NCBI GenBank assembly: GCA_023417065.1
Contig: JAEZGH010000183.1
Location: 1-50,374, forward strand
Direction: 5' to 3'
Origin: Bacteroidota bacterium
GTDB taxonomy: Bacteria > Bacteroidota > Bacteroidia > Cytophagales > Cyclobacteriaceae
Length of the DNA: 50,374 nucleotides
Shown here: positions 24,017 through 32,245 of the stretch, one piece after another
How positions within the stretch are numbered: the stretch's first letter is position 1
Layout of the letters: each line of letters opens with the position of its first letter
Made by a program: the position numbers and the translations under genes
The notes under the pieces: generated by a model
Told to the model about the DNA's origin: nothing
What the model saw: the letters and a program-made list of their open reading frames with translations, nothing else
Database searches by the model: none

Positions 24017-25195
24017 ATGAAAAGAATCCTGATGATATGCGGCGTTGTGCTGGTAACGCTTACAACGCCAGGGATGGCGCAGAAGATGGACGATGAACGT
24101 ATGAACCGGGATATTGAGGTAGCCAGGAACGTACTGTCGACACTCATAAAGCAACAGTTTGATAATCAAAGAACGTTCTTTCCACTTGAGATACGGGGTA
24201 CTTATCAGTCAGGCTATGGAGTAACGTTCACTTTACCCGCGGACTTCACAACGCCGATCGTACTTGCCATCCCGCCGTCGCAAAACAACAGCGTGGTAGT
24301 GACCGATGGCAGTGGACTTGGTCCCGGTATAACGTATGAATACCGCATCGAATCTGACGAAGAAGATGGCGATCCCAATGTGGCGAGTCTGAGAGATCGC
24401 GCCCGCGACAGGCGCCGCAGTCAGTTGGACAGCACGCGTGAAGTATATAACAAAAAGGTCATAGAAGCCGCAAAAACATTTCTTCTCGACTATGGTGACA
24501 TGATCTCACAACTCGCTCCTAATGAAAGAGTCGTTATTACCAACCAGGGGAATCAACCCCGGATGTGGGTAAATCAGTTCTTCAATAATACGAAGCGCAC
24601 ACACCTGGCAGTTGAAACGACGAAGGCCGACATCACGGCATATCGCCAGGGAAGACTCTCGCGGGATCAGGCATTGTCCAGGATCAAAGTAGTAAACACG
24701 GAAACTGTTACAGAAGTGGAGCCTGACCTGGAGTTGCTGGTGAGCATGTTCAACAGGCTTTATCGGCCCGACCTTTCAAAGACGTACTTCACTGAGAATA
24801 ACATTTACTATGAACGTCTGAAAGACTTCGGAGCTATCTTTTACATGAGTGTCTACAGTGCGGTTGAGACGTCGCGTGGAAGATTCCGGATGCCGACAAC
24901 GGGCGATGAGGGCCTTGATCTCGAAACGCGGAATAAAAAGGTAAAAGAGCTCTATCCGGTTTTCGAGAAAGAGCTGAAAGAAAACATTCTGGAATACGGT
25001 CGCACCGTGAAGAGTCTCAACAACGACGAAGTCCTGGTTTTCCAGGTACAGATGACGAAGTGTCCTTCGTGCAACATTCCCTCGACACTGGAATATTCCG
25101 TCTCCGGTTCCGTACTTAAAGATTACAGCTCCGGTAAGATTGAGAAGAACAGTGCTATCTCAAAAATATCTGTAAAGAAAGGCGCCATGCAATAA
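24017..25195 (+). CDS. Exported protein of unknown function in the sigma/anti-sigma operon
   Basis: The 392-residue protein has a signal peptide (ILMICGVVLVTLTTPGMA, then QKMDDE). The mature part has a helical start (RNVLSTLIKQQF), a strand-rich segment with RGTYQSGYGVTFTLPADF, a basic run RDRARDRRRSQ, and a C-terminal region with a CPSC pair (TKCPSCNIPSTLEYSV). No lipobox or sorting domain is visible, so it is probably periplasmic. I do not recognise a family. It follows the anti-sigma-like gene by 35 bases with a terminator-like hairpin after it, so it is likely the third member of the operon and possibly a ligand or modulator of the regulator. Confidence 0.75.
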   Translation: MKRILMICGVVLVTLTTPGMAQKMDDERMNRDIEVARNVLSTLIKQQFDNQRTFFPLEIRGTYQSGYGVTFTLPADFTTPIVLAIPPSQNNSVVVTDGSGLGPGITYEYRIESDEEDGDPNVASLRDRARDRRRSQLDSTREVYNKKVIEAAKTFLLDYGDMISQLAPNERVVITNQGNQPRMWVNQFFNNTKRTHLAVETTKADITAYRQGRLSRDQALSRIKVVNTETVTEVEPDLELLVSMFNRLYRPDLSKTYFTENNIYYERLKDFGAIFYMSVYSAVETSRGRFRMPTTGDEGLDLETRNKKVKELYPVFEKELKENILEYGRTVKSLNNDEVLVFQVQMTKCPSCNIPSTLEYSVSGSVLKDYSSGKIEKNSAISKISVKKGAMQ

Positions 25196-25201
25196 GTCAC
25201 A

Positions 25202-25232
25202 GGGGTGCTGCGTTAACGGAGCACCCCCTCTT
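25202..25232 (+). terminator. Terminator-like hairpin after the exported-protein gene
   Basis: GGGGTGCT (25202-25209) pairs perfectly with AGCACCCC (25220-25227) around a 10-base loop, followed by CTCTTT. The T-run is weak, but position and stem suggest the end of the sigma operon. Confidence 0.7.
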
Positions 25233-25287
25233 TACATAAATGGCTGTAAGCAGGGGTGAGGGACGCGGCATATTGGGTGGAATTACA

Positions 25288-25295
25288 TACTTTTG
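25288..25295 (+). promoter_or_regulatory. Possible -7 element for the export operon
   Basis: TACTTTTG matches TAnnTTTG exactly, 73 bases before the adaptor gene's ATG. No TTG is found at the standard -33 distance (one lies only 12 bases upstream), so it is tentative. Confidence 0.35.
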
Positions 25296-25367
25296 GTGAT
25301 CGGGTAACACGTTGTGAATGATGAAGCCCGACCGGCCTCATTGCAATTGATCGTTAAATAACCTGAA

Positions 25368-26696
25368 ATGAAAAAAAATCTTCTCATTGGTGGAGGTATT
25401 CTCGTTGCCGTATTAATAATCTACTTTTTCTTGGGTCCGTCGAAGGCCGGCGCCATGGCTGAGGTCATCGCGCAGGTAAAGAAAGGGCCTTTCAAAATTG
25501 AAATCGAAACCACGGGCCAGCTCGAAGCAAAGAACTCCGTGATGATTCTCGGACCCAGCCAGGTAAGGGATTTCCGCATCTGGCAGGTGACGATCCAGAA
25601 CATTGTGGAGGAAGGAACAGTTGTTAAGAAAGGCGACTGGGTGGCGACGCTGGACAGGTCTGAGTTCCAGAACCGTTTCAGTGAAAAGCAAATCGAGCTT
25701 GAAAAGGCGAATTCGCGGTACACACAAACACAGCTGGATACGACACTGGAGATGCGCCAGTCACGCGATGAACTGATCAATCTCCACTATGCCCTCGAAG
25801 AGAAACAAATTATTCTTGATCAGTCGAAGTTCGAACCTCCTGCGACCATAAAGCAAAACGAGATCAACTACGACAAGTCGAAGCGCGCGTATGAACAGGC
25901 GGTGGAGAACTACAAGATAAAGAAGAAGCAAAACGTTGAAAAGATGCGCGAGGTGGCTGCCGAACTCCGCAAGATTCAGAACGACTTTGACGCCATGACG
26001 AAGGTCCTGGCATCCTTCGATGTGACGGCTCCCGAAGACGGGATGGTGATTTACATCAAAGGGTGGGATGGAAAGCCTATTAAGGCCGGATCGCAAATTT
26101 ATATGTACGAACCCAATGTTGCTTCGCTGCCGGACCTGACAAAGATGATGTCCAAGACGTACGTCAACGAGGTGGATGTACGCAAGGTGAAAACAGGGCA
26201 GCGTGCAGAACTTGGCCTGGATGCCTATCCTGACAAGAAGCTCAACGGTACAGTTACAAAGGTTGCCAACGTTGGTGAGCAGCGCCCCAATTCGGACTCC
26301 AAGGTTTTTGAGGTAGCGATTGAAATCGAAGGTTCTGATCCCACGCTCCGCCCGTCGATGACAACGAGTAACCGCATTATCGTCAAAGTGGTGGATGACG
26401 CGCTCTTTGTACCCCTCGAATGTCTGCACACGCAGTCGGACTCGATCACCTATGTGTTCCGGAAGGATGGACGGAATGTTACAAAGCAGGAAGTACAAGT
26501 TGGCGATACCAACTCAAATGACGCCGTCATTCTTGCAGGCCTCACTGCAGACGACAAGGTGTACCTGTCGGTGCCTGCCGGGCAGGAAGACAAAGCTGTC
26601 AGTCTTCTGAAGGAACTGGACGGCAAGCGTAAGAAAGGAGCTGACGATGAGCAGCCCGGCGGTGACCAAAGCATTATGCCCACCGCCCAAAATTAG
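25368..26696 (+). CDS. Periplasmic adaptor (HlyD/MacA-like membrane fusion protein)
   Basis: The 442-residue protein has an N-terminal anchor helix (LLIGGGILVAVLIIYFFLG). Next are a first lipoyl half-motif (IVEEGTVVKKGDWVATLD), a long coiled-coil hairpin (about 100-215), the second half-motif (ASFDVTAPEDGMVIYIKGWD), a beta-barrel domain (VRKVKTGQRAELGLDAYPDK) and a membrane-proximal domain. Such adaptors link an inner-membrane transporter to a TolC channel. The next genes are an FtsX-type permease five bases downstream and a TolC protein, so this is the adaptor of a tripartite ABC exporter; the cargo is unknown. Confidence 0.88.
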   Translation: MKKNLLIGGGILVAVLIIYFFLGPSKAGAMAEVIAQVKKGPFKIEIETTGQLEAKNSVMILGPSQVRDFRIWQVTIQNIVEEGTVVKKGDWVATLDRSEFQNRFSEKQIELEKANSRYTQTQLDTTLEMRQSRDELINLHYALEEKQIILDQSKFEPPATIKQNEINYDKSKRAYEQAVENYKIKKKQNVEKMREVAAELRKIQNDFDAMTKVLASFDVTAPEDGMVIYIKGWDGKPIKAGSQIYMYEPNVASLPDLTKMMSKTYVNEVDVRKVKTGQRAELGLDAYPDKKLNGTVTKVANVGEQRPNSDSKVFEVAIEIEGSDPTLRPSMTTSNRIIVKVVDDALFVPLECLHTQSDSITYVFRKDGRNVTKQEVQVGDTNSNDAVILAGLTADDKVYLSVPAGQEDKAVSLLKELDGKRKKGADDEQPGGDQSIMPTAQN

Positions 26697-26701
26697 CCGC
26701 C

Positions 26702-28063
26702 ATGATCTCGAAGCGTCTTCTAGCTAACCTCTACATCGCCATCGATGCGGTGATTGCCAATAAGGTCAGGTCGTTGCTTACTGCACTGGGGATAATATTC
26801 GGCGTAGCCGCAGTTATCGCTATGCTCGCGATCGGCAACGGTGCCCAGAAGGAAATCCTTGAACAGATCAAGCTCGTCGGCGTCAACAACATTGTTGTAA
26901 AACCGATTGTCGAACAAAAGGAAGAGAGCGTCGAAGAGGCTTCGGGCCAGAAAGAGAAAAAGAAGTTCTCACCGGGACTTACCGTTCGCGACGTAAAAAA
27001 CATTCAGGAGATTATCCCCGGGATCTCCAACATCAGTCCGGAGGTAATTTTGGATACTTATGTAATTCGCAATGGCGTCCGGCGTTCAGCGAAGCTCGTA
27101 GGTATTGAACCTTCCTATTTCAAAATTACAGACTTCTCCCTGAAGGAAGGACAGATGTTCACGGAGGATCATATTATCAACGGCGCACCGGTGTGCATCA
27201 TCGGAAACTCCATTAAAGCGAAATTTTTTCCGACAGAGGATGCTATCGGGAAGTCGATAAAAGTTGGATCGCACTGGCTGAAGATCATCGGCGTTCTGCA
27301 GGAGCGTTCGCTTTCGTCAGCCAGTATCAGCAAACTTGGGATCCGGGACTACAACATGGATGTTTACGCGCCAATAAAATCCATTTTCATAAGATACCGC
27401 AATCGCGATCGTATTTCGCCCGAACAACTTCGCCTTGAAGCCATGAGAAGTAGCGGCAATGTAGTGGTGGTAAATGACGAATCCGAAACGGAAAGCCAGG
27501 AGAGAAAGAACTATCATCAGCTGGATCGCCTCGTAATTCAGGTCGAAGAAACTGCGTTGCTGGTGCCTACTGCTGAAATCATTTCCCGACTTCTTAAGCG
27601 GCGCCACTATAATGTTGTGGACTACGAGATTGAAATTCCGGAGATGCTCCTCAAGCAACAGCAGCGCACGAGCGATATCTTCAACTACGTGTTGTTTTCC
27701 ATCGCATTTATTTCTCTCCTGGTCGGGGGAATTGGTATCATGAACATCATGCTGGCTTCGGTACTGGAGCGCATCAAGGAAATAGGACTTCGTCTTTCTC
27801 TGGGCGCCAAGAAGAGCGACGTGGTTCAGCAATTCCTTTTTGAGGCGGTGATGATAAGTATTACCGGTGGAGTGATCGGTGTTCTTCTTGGAATTGGGAT
27901 GGCGCATATGGTGTCGAAAGTCGCCGACATTCCTACGACGATCAGTATAAATTCAATTGTACTTTCCTTTGGCGTTGCGGCAACTGTCGGGTTGATCTTC
28001 GGAATTGCTCCCGCACGCAAAGCTGCAAATCAGGATCCCATTACTTCTCTCAGATATGAATAG
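26702..28063 (+). CDS. MacB-like ABC transporter permease (FtsX type)
   Basis: The 453-residue protein has an N-terminal membrane helix (VRSLLTALGIIFGVAAVIAM), a large periplasmic MacB_PCD domain (about 50-320), then three C-terminal helices with the FtsX hallmarks GGIGIMNIMLASVLERIKEI and GLRLSLGAKKSDVVQQF. MacB-type permeases power transfer of substrates from the periplasm to TolC. Unlike E. coli MacB it carries no ATPase domain, and no ATP-binding gene is adjacent, so the partner must be encoded elsewhere. The C-terminus overlaps the tolC-like start by eight bases. Confidence 0.88.
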   Translation: MISKRLLANLYIAIDAVIANKVRSLLTALGIIFGVAAVIAMLAIGNGAQKEILEQIKLVGVNNIVVKPIVEQKEESVEEASGQKEKKKFSPGLTVRDVKNIQEIIPGISNISPEVILDTYVIRNGVRRSAKLVGIEPSYFKITDFSLKEGQMFTEDHIINGAPVCIIGNSIKAKFFPTEDAIGKSIKVGSHWLKIIGVLQERSLSSASISKLGIRDYNMDVYAPIKSIFIRYRNRDRISPEQLRLEAMRSSGNVVVVNDESETESQERKNYHQLDRLVIQVEETALLVPTAEIISRLLKRRHYNVVDYEIEIPEMLLKQQQRTSDIFNYVLFSIAFISLLVGGIGIMNIMLASVLERIKEIGLRLSLGAKKSDVVQQFLFEAVMISITGGVIGVLLGIGMAHMVSKVADIPTTISINSIVLSFGVAATVGLIFGIAPARKAANQDPITSLRYE

Positions 28064-29519
28064 GAAATTTTCTACCGTTGTTGTTGCTCTGGTTTTTGTT
28101 TTTCCTTTAGTCACTTTTGCCCAACAGGTTCTTACGCTCGAAGATATCATCCTTCGGGCCAAAACCAATTCGCCTGCCTCGAAGCAGGCTGAAACGCGCA
28201 AAGAAAACAGCTACTGGCAATATCGCTTTTACAAAACCGAGTACAATCCGCAGCTTCGTCTTACCGGAAATATTCCGACCTACTACAAGCGAGTGAATCC
28301 GATCCTGCAGGACAACGGTACGATTATCTATCGGTACGTAGAGCAAACCGACAACTTTGTGCAGCTCGGCCTGGTTCAGCCTATAAGTCTGACAGGTGGT
28401 GAAATTTCGGTGAACACTAATTTGAATTACTTCAAGGATTACAGCGAAGGGACTCTCTCTCCTGAACAATGGAGCGGAACTGTCATGAACATCCGCGTTA
28501 CGCAGCCCGTAATGAGCTTCAACCGCCTGCGCTGGCAACGCAGAACGGAACCGCTGATCTATGAGGAGTCCAAGAGGCAGTTTGTGGAGCAAAACGAGTT
28601 GATTTCCAAAGAGGCGGTGGATCGTTTCTTCAGCGTGATCGAAAATCAGATTGCTCTTCAGATCGCCCAGTTCAACCTTGCCAACAACGATACTATTTAC
28701 AAAATAGAACAGGGGCGCTACAATATTGGAACGACATCCAAGGACAAGCTGTTGCAGGTAGAGTTGCAGCTCCTTCGGTCGCGGCAGGACGTAGCGCAGG
28801 CGCGACTGAATCTTCAGACTGCCACTCTTCAGCTGCGCTCGTTCATCGGTATCACCGATAGCGATCCGGTGGAACTTCAGCTGCCTGAAGTCATTCCTCA
28901 ATTTGATGTAAATGTCGAGGAAGCATTGGCTTATGCGCGGCAGAATCGTTCGGACTACATCGCTTTCCAGCGGCGCCGCATTGAAGCTGATCGCGGCGTG
29001 GCCGAAGCGAAAGGGGAGAGGTTCCGCGGCACGAGTGTCACTGCGGCGTATGGGCTGAACAACAATGGTTTTGCTGCTAACGATATCTATCGCGATCCGC
29101 TGGAACAGCAGATGGTAAACCTCACGCTCAGCGTCCCGATCCTCGACTGGGGCCGCAACAAGTCGTATACGCGTACTGCAATGGCGAATAAGAAACTCAA
29201 CGACTACATCATCGCGCAAGACGAAGTAACGTTTGAACAGGATGTGTATACGAAGGTGGGGCAGTTCGAAATGCTGCGCCTGCAAATAGAGATCACGCGC
29301 AAGGCTGATGAAGTTGCGCAGGAGCGTTACAACGTTGCGCAGAACCGCTATCTGATCGGGAAGATTGACATCACCAACCTTAATATCGCTCTCAACGAAA
29401 AAGACGACGCCAAACGCAGCTACATCAACGCCCTCAAGCAATTCTGGCTGGCGTACTACGAACTCAGAAGAACCACGCTTTTCGACTTCGCCGCGCGGCA
29501 GGTGCTTTACACCGAGTAG
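28056..29519 (+). CDS. TolC-family outer membrane efflux protein
   Basis: The 487-residue protein has a signal peptide (FSTVVVALVFVFPLVTFA, then QQVLTLED) and the TolC pattern of two helical repeats. Its parts include ILRAKTNSPASKQAETRK, ALQIAQFNLANNDTIYKIEQ and YNIGTTSKDKLLQVELQLL, and later ERYNVAQNRYLIGKIDITNL with NEKDDAKRSYINALKQFWLA. TolC trimers form the outer-membrane channel and periplasmic tunnel. The ATG at 28056 overlaps the permease stop by eight bases; longer starts are inside the permease gene and lack a signal peptide. The operon ends here, before a hairpin shared with convergent purB. Confidence 0.88.
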   Translation: MNRKFSTVVVALVFVFPLVTFAQQVLTLEDIILRAKTNSPASKQAETRKENSYWQYRFYKTEYNPQLRLTGNIPTYYKRVNPILQDNGTIIYRYVEQTDNFVQLGLVQPISLTGGEISVNTNLNYFKDYSEGTLSPEQWSGTVMNIRVTQPVMSFNRLRWQRRTEPLIYEESKRQFVEQNELISKEAVDRFFSVIENQIALQIAQFNLANNDTIYKIEQGRYNIGTTSKDKLLQVELQLLRSRQDVAQARLNLQTATLQLRSFIGITDSDPVELQLPEVIPQFDVNVEEALAYARQNRSDYIAFQRRRIEADRGVAEAKGERFRGTSVTAAYGLNNNGFAANDIYRDPLEQQMVNLTLSVPILDWGRNKSYTRTAMANKKLNDYIIAQDEVTFEQDVYTKVGQFEMLRLQIEITRKADEVAQERYNVAQNRYLIGKIDITNLNIALNEKDDAKRSYINALKQFWLAYYELRRTTLFDFAARQVLYTE

Positions 29520-29521
29520 GA

Positions 29522-29575
29522 TTCAAGGTTCAGGGTTCAGGGGTGACTATTGCCATCTTGAACTTGAACCTTGAA
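29522..29575. terminator. Long-loop inverted repeat between tolC-like gene and purB
   Basis: TTCAAGGTTCA (29522-29532) is perfectly complementary to TGAACCTTGAA (29565-29575), with a 32-base loop. It fills the gap between two convergent stops and may serve both as a terminator, although T-runs are lacking. The arms are built of GGTTCA words that recur in the repeat-rich gap at 33054-33528. Confidence 0.5.
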
Positions 29576-29583
29576 AGTTGCAC

Positions 29584-30921
29584 CTAAATCCCCGTGTAGG
29601 TGAACGGTGTGATCTTCCGAAGGTCTTCTTTGATGGCATCCTTCACGTCAAGGTTGTCGATGAAAGTGGCGATGCTTTCACGGGTGATCTTTTCGTTCTT
29701 GCGTGTAAGCGCTTTAAGTGCTTCGTAAGGGTTTGGATATCCGTGTTTGCGAAGGATTGTCTGGATAGCTTCGGCGACGACGGCCCAGTTTTCTTCGAGG
29801 TCGCGGTCGATGGCAGCCTTGTTCAGCTCCAGCTTCGTAATCCCTTTCAAAAGGGATTTGATCGCAAGGTATGAATGTCCGAGTGGCACGCCTACATTGC
29901 GAAGCACAGTGGAATCTGTGAGGTCGCGCTGAAGCCGCGATACGGGTAACTTCGCTGCGAGGTGTTCGAAGATCGCATTGGCAAAGCCGAGATTCCCTTC
30001 GGCGTTTTCAAAATCGATAGGGTTTACTTTGTGCGGCATCGCTGACGATCCGACTTCGCCTTCCTTGATTTTCTGCTTGAAGTATTCCATCGAAATGTAC
30101 TGCCACACATCGCGGCTGAAGTCGATGAGTATGGTGTTGACGCGCTTCAGACCGTCGAAGAGCGCAGCCAGGTTGTCGTAGTGTTCTATCTGCGTTGTCG
30201 GGTAGCTGCGCGACAAGCCCAGGTGTGTACAGAATTCTTCCGCGAATTTATTCCAGTCGATGTTCGGATAGGCAACGTGATGGGCGTTGAAGTTTCCTGT
30301 CGCGCCCCCGAACTTGGCTGAAAACGGGATAGTCTTAAGCTGGTGCAACTGCTTCTCAAGACGGGTGGCAAACACCATGATTTCCTTGCCAAGGCGCGTG
30401 GGCGACGCCGGCTGACCATGTGTGAAGGCCAGCATGGGAATGTCTTTCCATTCCTTTCCAAGGGAATTGAGGCGACTCAGAAACGACTCGATCAGCGGAT
30501 AGAATTCACGGTCAAGGAAGTCCTTGATCAGCAGGGGGACTGCCGTGTTGTTGACGTCCTGAGAAGTAAGGCCAAAGTGGATGAATTCCTTGAACGGCGC
30601 CATGTTCATCCGGTCAAACTCCTTCTTGATGAAATATTCAACCGCTTTGACATCGTGATTGGTAGTTTTCTCTATCTCTTTGACTTCGAGTGCCTGAGAT
30701 TCAGCAAAGTGTTTGTAAATCCGCCGGATTTCGGCCACCATGTGCGCCGGAAAGTCCTCCAGTTCGTGAATCGTGGCGGAAAGCGAAATGAAGTACTCGA
30801 TTTCGATCAGCACCCGATACCGGATCAGTCCGAATTCGGAAAAGTAAGGGGCCAGGGGACTAACGCTGTCGAAATACCGACCGTCAATCGGTGAAATCGC
30901 CGTAAGAGTATTTAGTTGCAT
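29584..30921 (-). CDS. purB: Adenylosuccinate lyase
   Basis: The 445-residue enzyme acts twice in purine synthesis: it splits SAICAR to AICAR and adenylosuccinate to AMP, releasing fumarate. It has the N-terminal LTAISPIDGRYFDSVSPL, the TTNHDVKAVEYFIK and FIHFGLTSQDVNNTA motifs, and the fumarase-superfamily signature GSSAMPHKVNP. It resembles the E. coli type in length and motifs. The ATG at 30921 lies 16 bases after a textbook -7 element. It is convergent with the tolC-like gene. Confidence 0.95.
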   Translation of the reverse strand: MQLNTLTAISPIDGRYFDSVSPLAPYFSEFGLIRYRVLIEIEYFISLSATIHELEDFPAHMVAEIRRIYKHFAESQALEVKEIEKTTNHDVKAVEYFIKKEFDRMNMAPFKEFIHFGLTSQDVNNTAVPLLIKDFLDREFYPLIESFLSRLNSLGKEWKDIPMLAFTHGQPASPTRLGKEIMVFATRLEKQLHQLKTIPFSAKFGGATGNFNAHHVAYPNIDWNKFAEEFCTHLGLSRSYPTTQIEHYDNLAALFDGLKRVNTILIDFSRDVWQYISMEYFKQKIKEGEVGSSAMPHKVNPIDFENAEGNLGFANAIFEHLAAKLPVSRLQRDLTDSTVLRNVGVPLGHSYLAIKSLLKGITKLELNKAAIDRDLEENWAVVAEAIQTILRKHGYPNPYEALKALTRKNEKITRESIATFIDNLDVKDAIKEDLRKITPFTYTGI

Positions 30922-30937
30922 CGTCTGTTGTAAAAGC

Positions 30938-30969
30938 CAAAAGTACGGTACCCCGGCTTATTGGGCAAA
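30938..30969 (-). promoter_or_regulatory. purB promoter (good match to Bacteroidota consensus)
   Basis: On the minus strand TTTG (30969-30966) is followed by a 20-base spacer and TACTTTTG (30945-30938), an exact TTTG / TAnnTTTG pair at normal spacing. Transcription would start about ten bases before the purB ATG. Confidence 0.75.
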
Positions 30970-31129
30970 AAATATTGCAGTTGCGTTTTTTTGGGCGTTC
31001 CTGCGGAAAATCACCTTCCGAAGTGTCGCCATCCTTGCTACATTTGCCCACCCGGATGATGTCTTTCTGGTATCAGAATTTGGTCGTGGTAGTGTGACGT
31101 CACCCGGTTTATTACGTAAATCTTGCGAA

Positions 31130-32245
31130 ATGGCCTTTAGTTTTTTTAAGAAGACTCCCAAGAAAGAGCCTGCACCCAGTGCCGGACCTCATTATTATGA
31201 CCTCAAAGTAAAAAACATCGTCAAGGAAACGCGGGACGCTATCACGATCGTTCTCGAACAACCGGGCACGAAGATAAATTATAAGGCAGGACAATTCTTA
31301 ACGCTGATTGTTCCCATTCAGGGAAAAGAAGTACGTCGCGCGTACTCCATGTGTTCTTCACCCGTAACAGATGCTGATCTCGCCGTGACTGTGAAGCGTG
31401 TGGAGAATGGCCTGATGTCGAACTGGCTGAACAACAATCTGCAGACAGGCCAGTCTGTTAAGGTCATGGAGCCGATGGGGCATTTTACCACCGAGTTCGA
31501 CGAAAAGCGGAAGCGTCATCTGGTGATGTTCGCCGGCGGCAGCGGGATTACACCAATGATGTCGATCATCAAGACTATTCTTGTCAGCGAACCCCAGAGT
31601 ATCGTGTCGCTGATCTATTGCAACCGCGATGCTGACAGTATCATCTTCAAGGATGAACTTGAGAAGTTTGAAACGCGCTATGAAGGACGGCTTCGCGTAA
31701 TACATGTGCTGGACACAGCGCCGATGAACTGGCAGGGTTACTCCGGACTGCTCAATCACGATATGCTTACGCGTCTGTTCGAGCGCATTCCGGACTGGGG
31801 CAACGACACAACCTACCTGATGTGTGGCCCCGAGGGAATGATGAAGAACGTCGAGAGTCTTCTGGCTTTGCGTCAAATTCCTTCTGACAAGATATTCAAA
31901 GAAAGCTTCGTGCAGGGCACCATCGACAAAGGCAAGGAAAGTGCTGCAGCTGCTGCCAGCGGTGATGAGCGCGCGCGTGAGGTTACGATCCGTTATGATG
32001 GTGAGGAGTACAAGATACTGGTGGAACCTCAGAACACCATTCTCCAGACCGCCCTTGATCAGGGAATTGATCTTCCTTACAGTTGCCAGAGCGGACTATG
32101 TACTGCGTGCCGCGGCAAGGCGCTGTCGGGGAAGGTTAAGCTCGACGAGGAAGAAGGCCTTTCACAATCCGAGCGCGCCGAAGGTTATGTACTGACCTGC
32201 GTCGGCCATCCCCTAACCGACGACGTCGTTATCGAGATTGGTTGA
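31130..32245 (+). CDS. Ferredoxin-type flavin reductase with C-terminal [2Fe-2S] domain (PaaE-like)
   Basis: The 371-residue protein joins a ferredoxin-NADP reductase module to a plant-type ferredoxin domain. Residues 25-125 hold the FAD-binding barrel with RRAYSMCSSPV. The NAD(P)-binding region begins FAGGSGITPMMSII and ends with YLMCGPEGMMKNV. The ferredoxin part has C319, C324 and C327 (CQSGLCTAC) and C357 for one [2Fe-2S] cluster. Enzymes of this layout pass electrons from NAD(P)H to oxygenases or other acceptors. No phenylacetate genes are nearby; the convergent neighbour is a sterol-desaturase family di-iron enzyme, which could be its partner, though that is only inference. Stops overlap by 17 bases. 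Confidence 0.88.
   Translation: MAFSFFKKTPKKEPAPSAGPHYYDLKVKNIVKETRDAITIVLEQPGTKINYKAGQFLTLIVPIQGKEVRRAYSMCSSPVTDADLAVTVKRVENGLMSNWLNNNLQTGQSVKVMEPMGHFTTEFDEKRKRHLVMFAGGSGITPMMSIIKTILVSEPQSIVSLIYCNRDADSIIFKDELEKFETRYEGRLRVIHVLDTAPMNWQGYSGLLNHDMLTRLFERIPDWGNDTTYLMCGPEGMMKNVESLLALRQIPSDKIFKESFVQGTIDKGKESAAAAASGDERAREVTIRYDGEEYKILVEPQNTILQTALDQGIDLPYSCQSGLCTACRGKALSGKVKLDEEEGLSQSERAEGYVLTCVGHPLTDDVVIEIG

Noticed and set aside
26702..28063. Full-length MacB with fused ATPase
   Set aside because: No Walker A or ABC signature is present; the protein begins directly with the first FtsX-type membrane helix.
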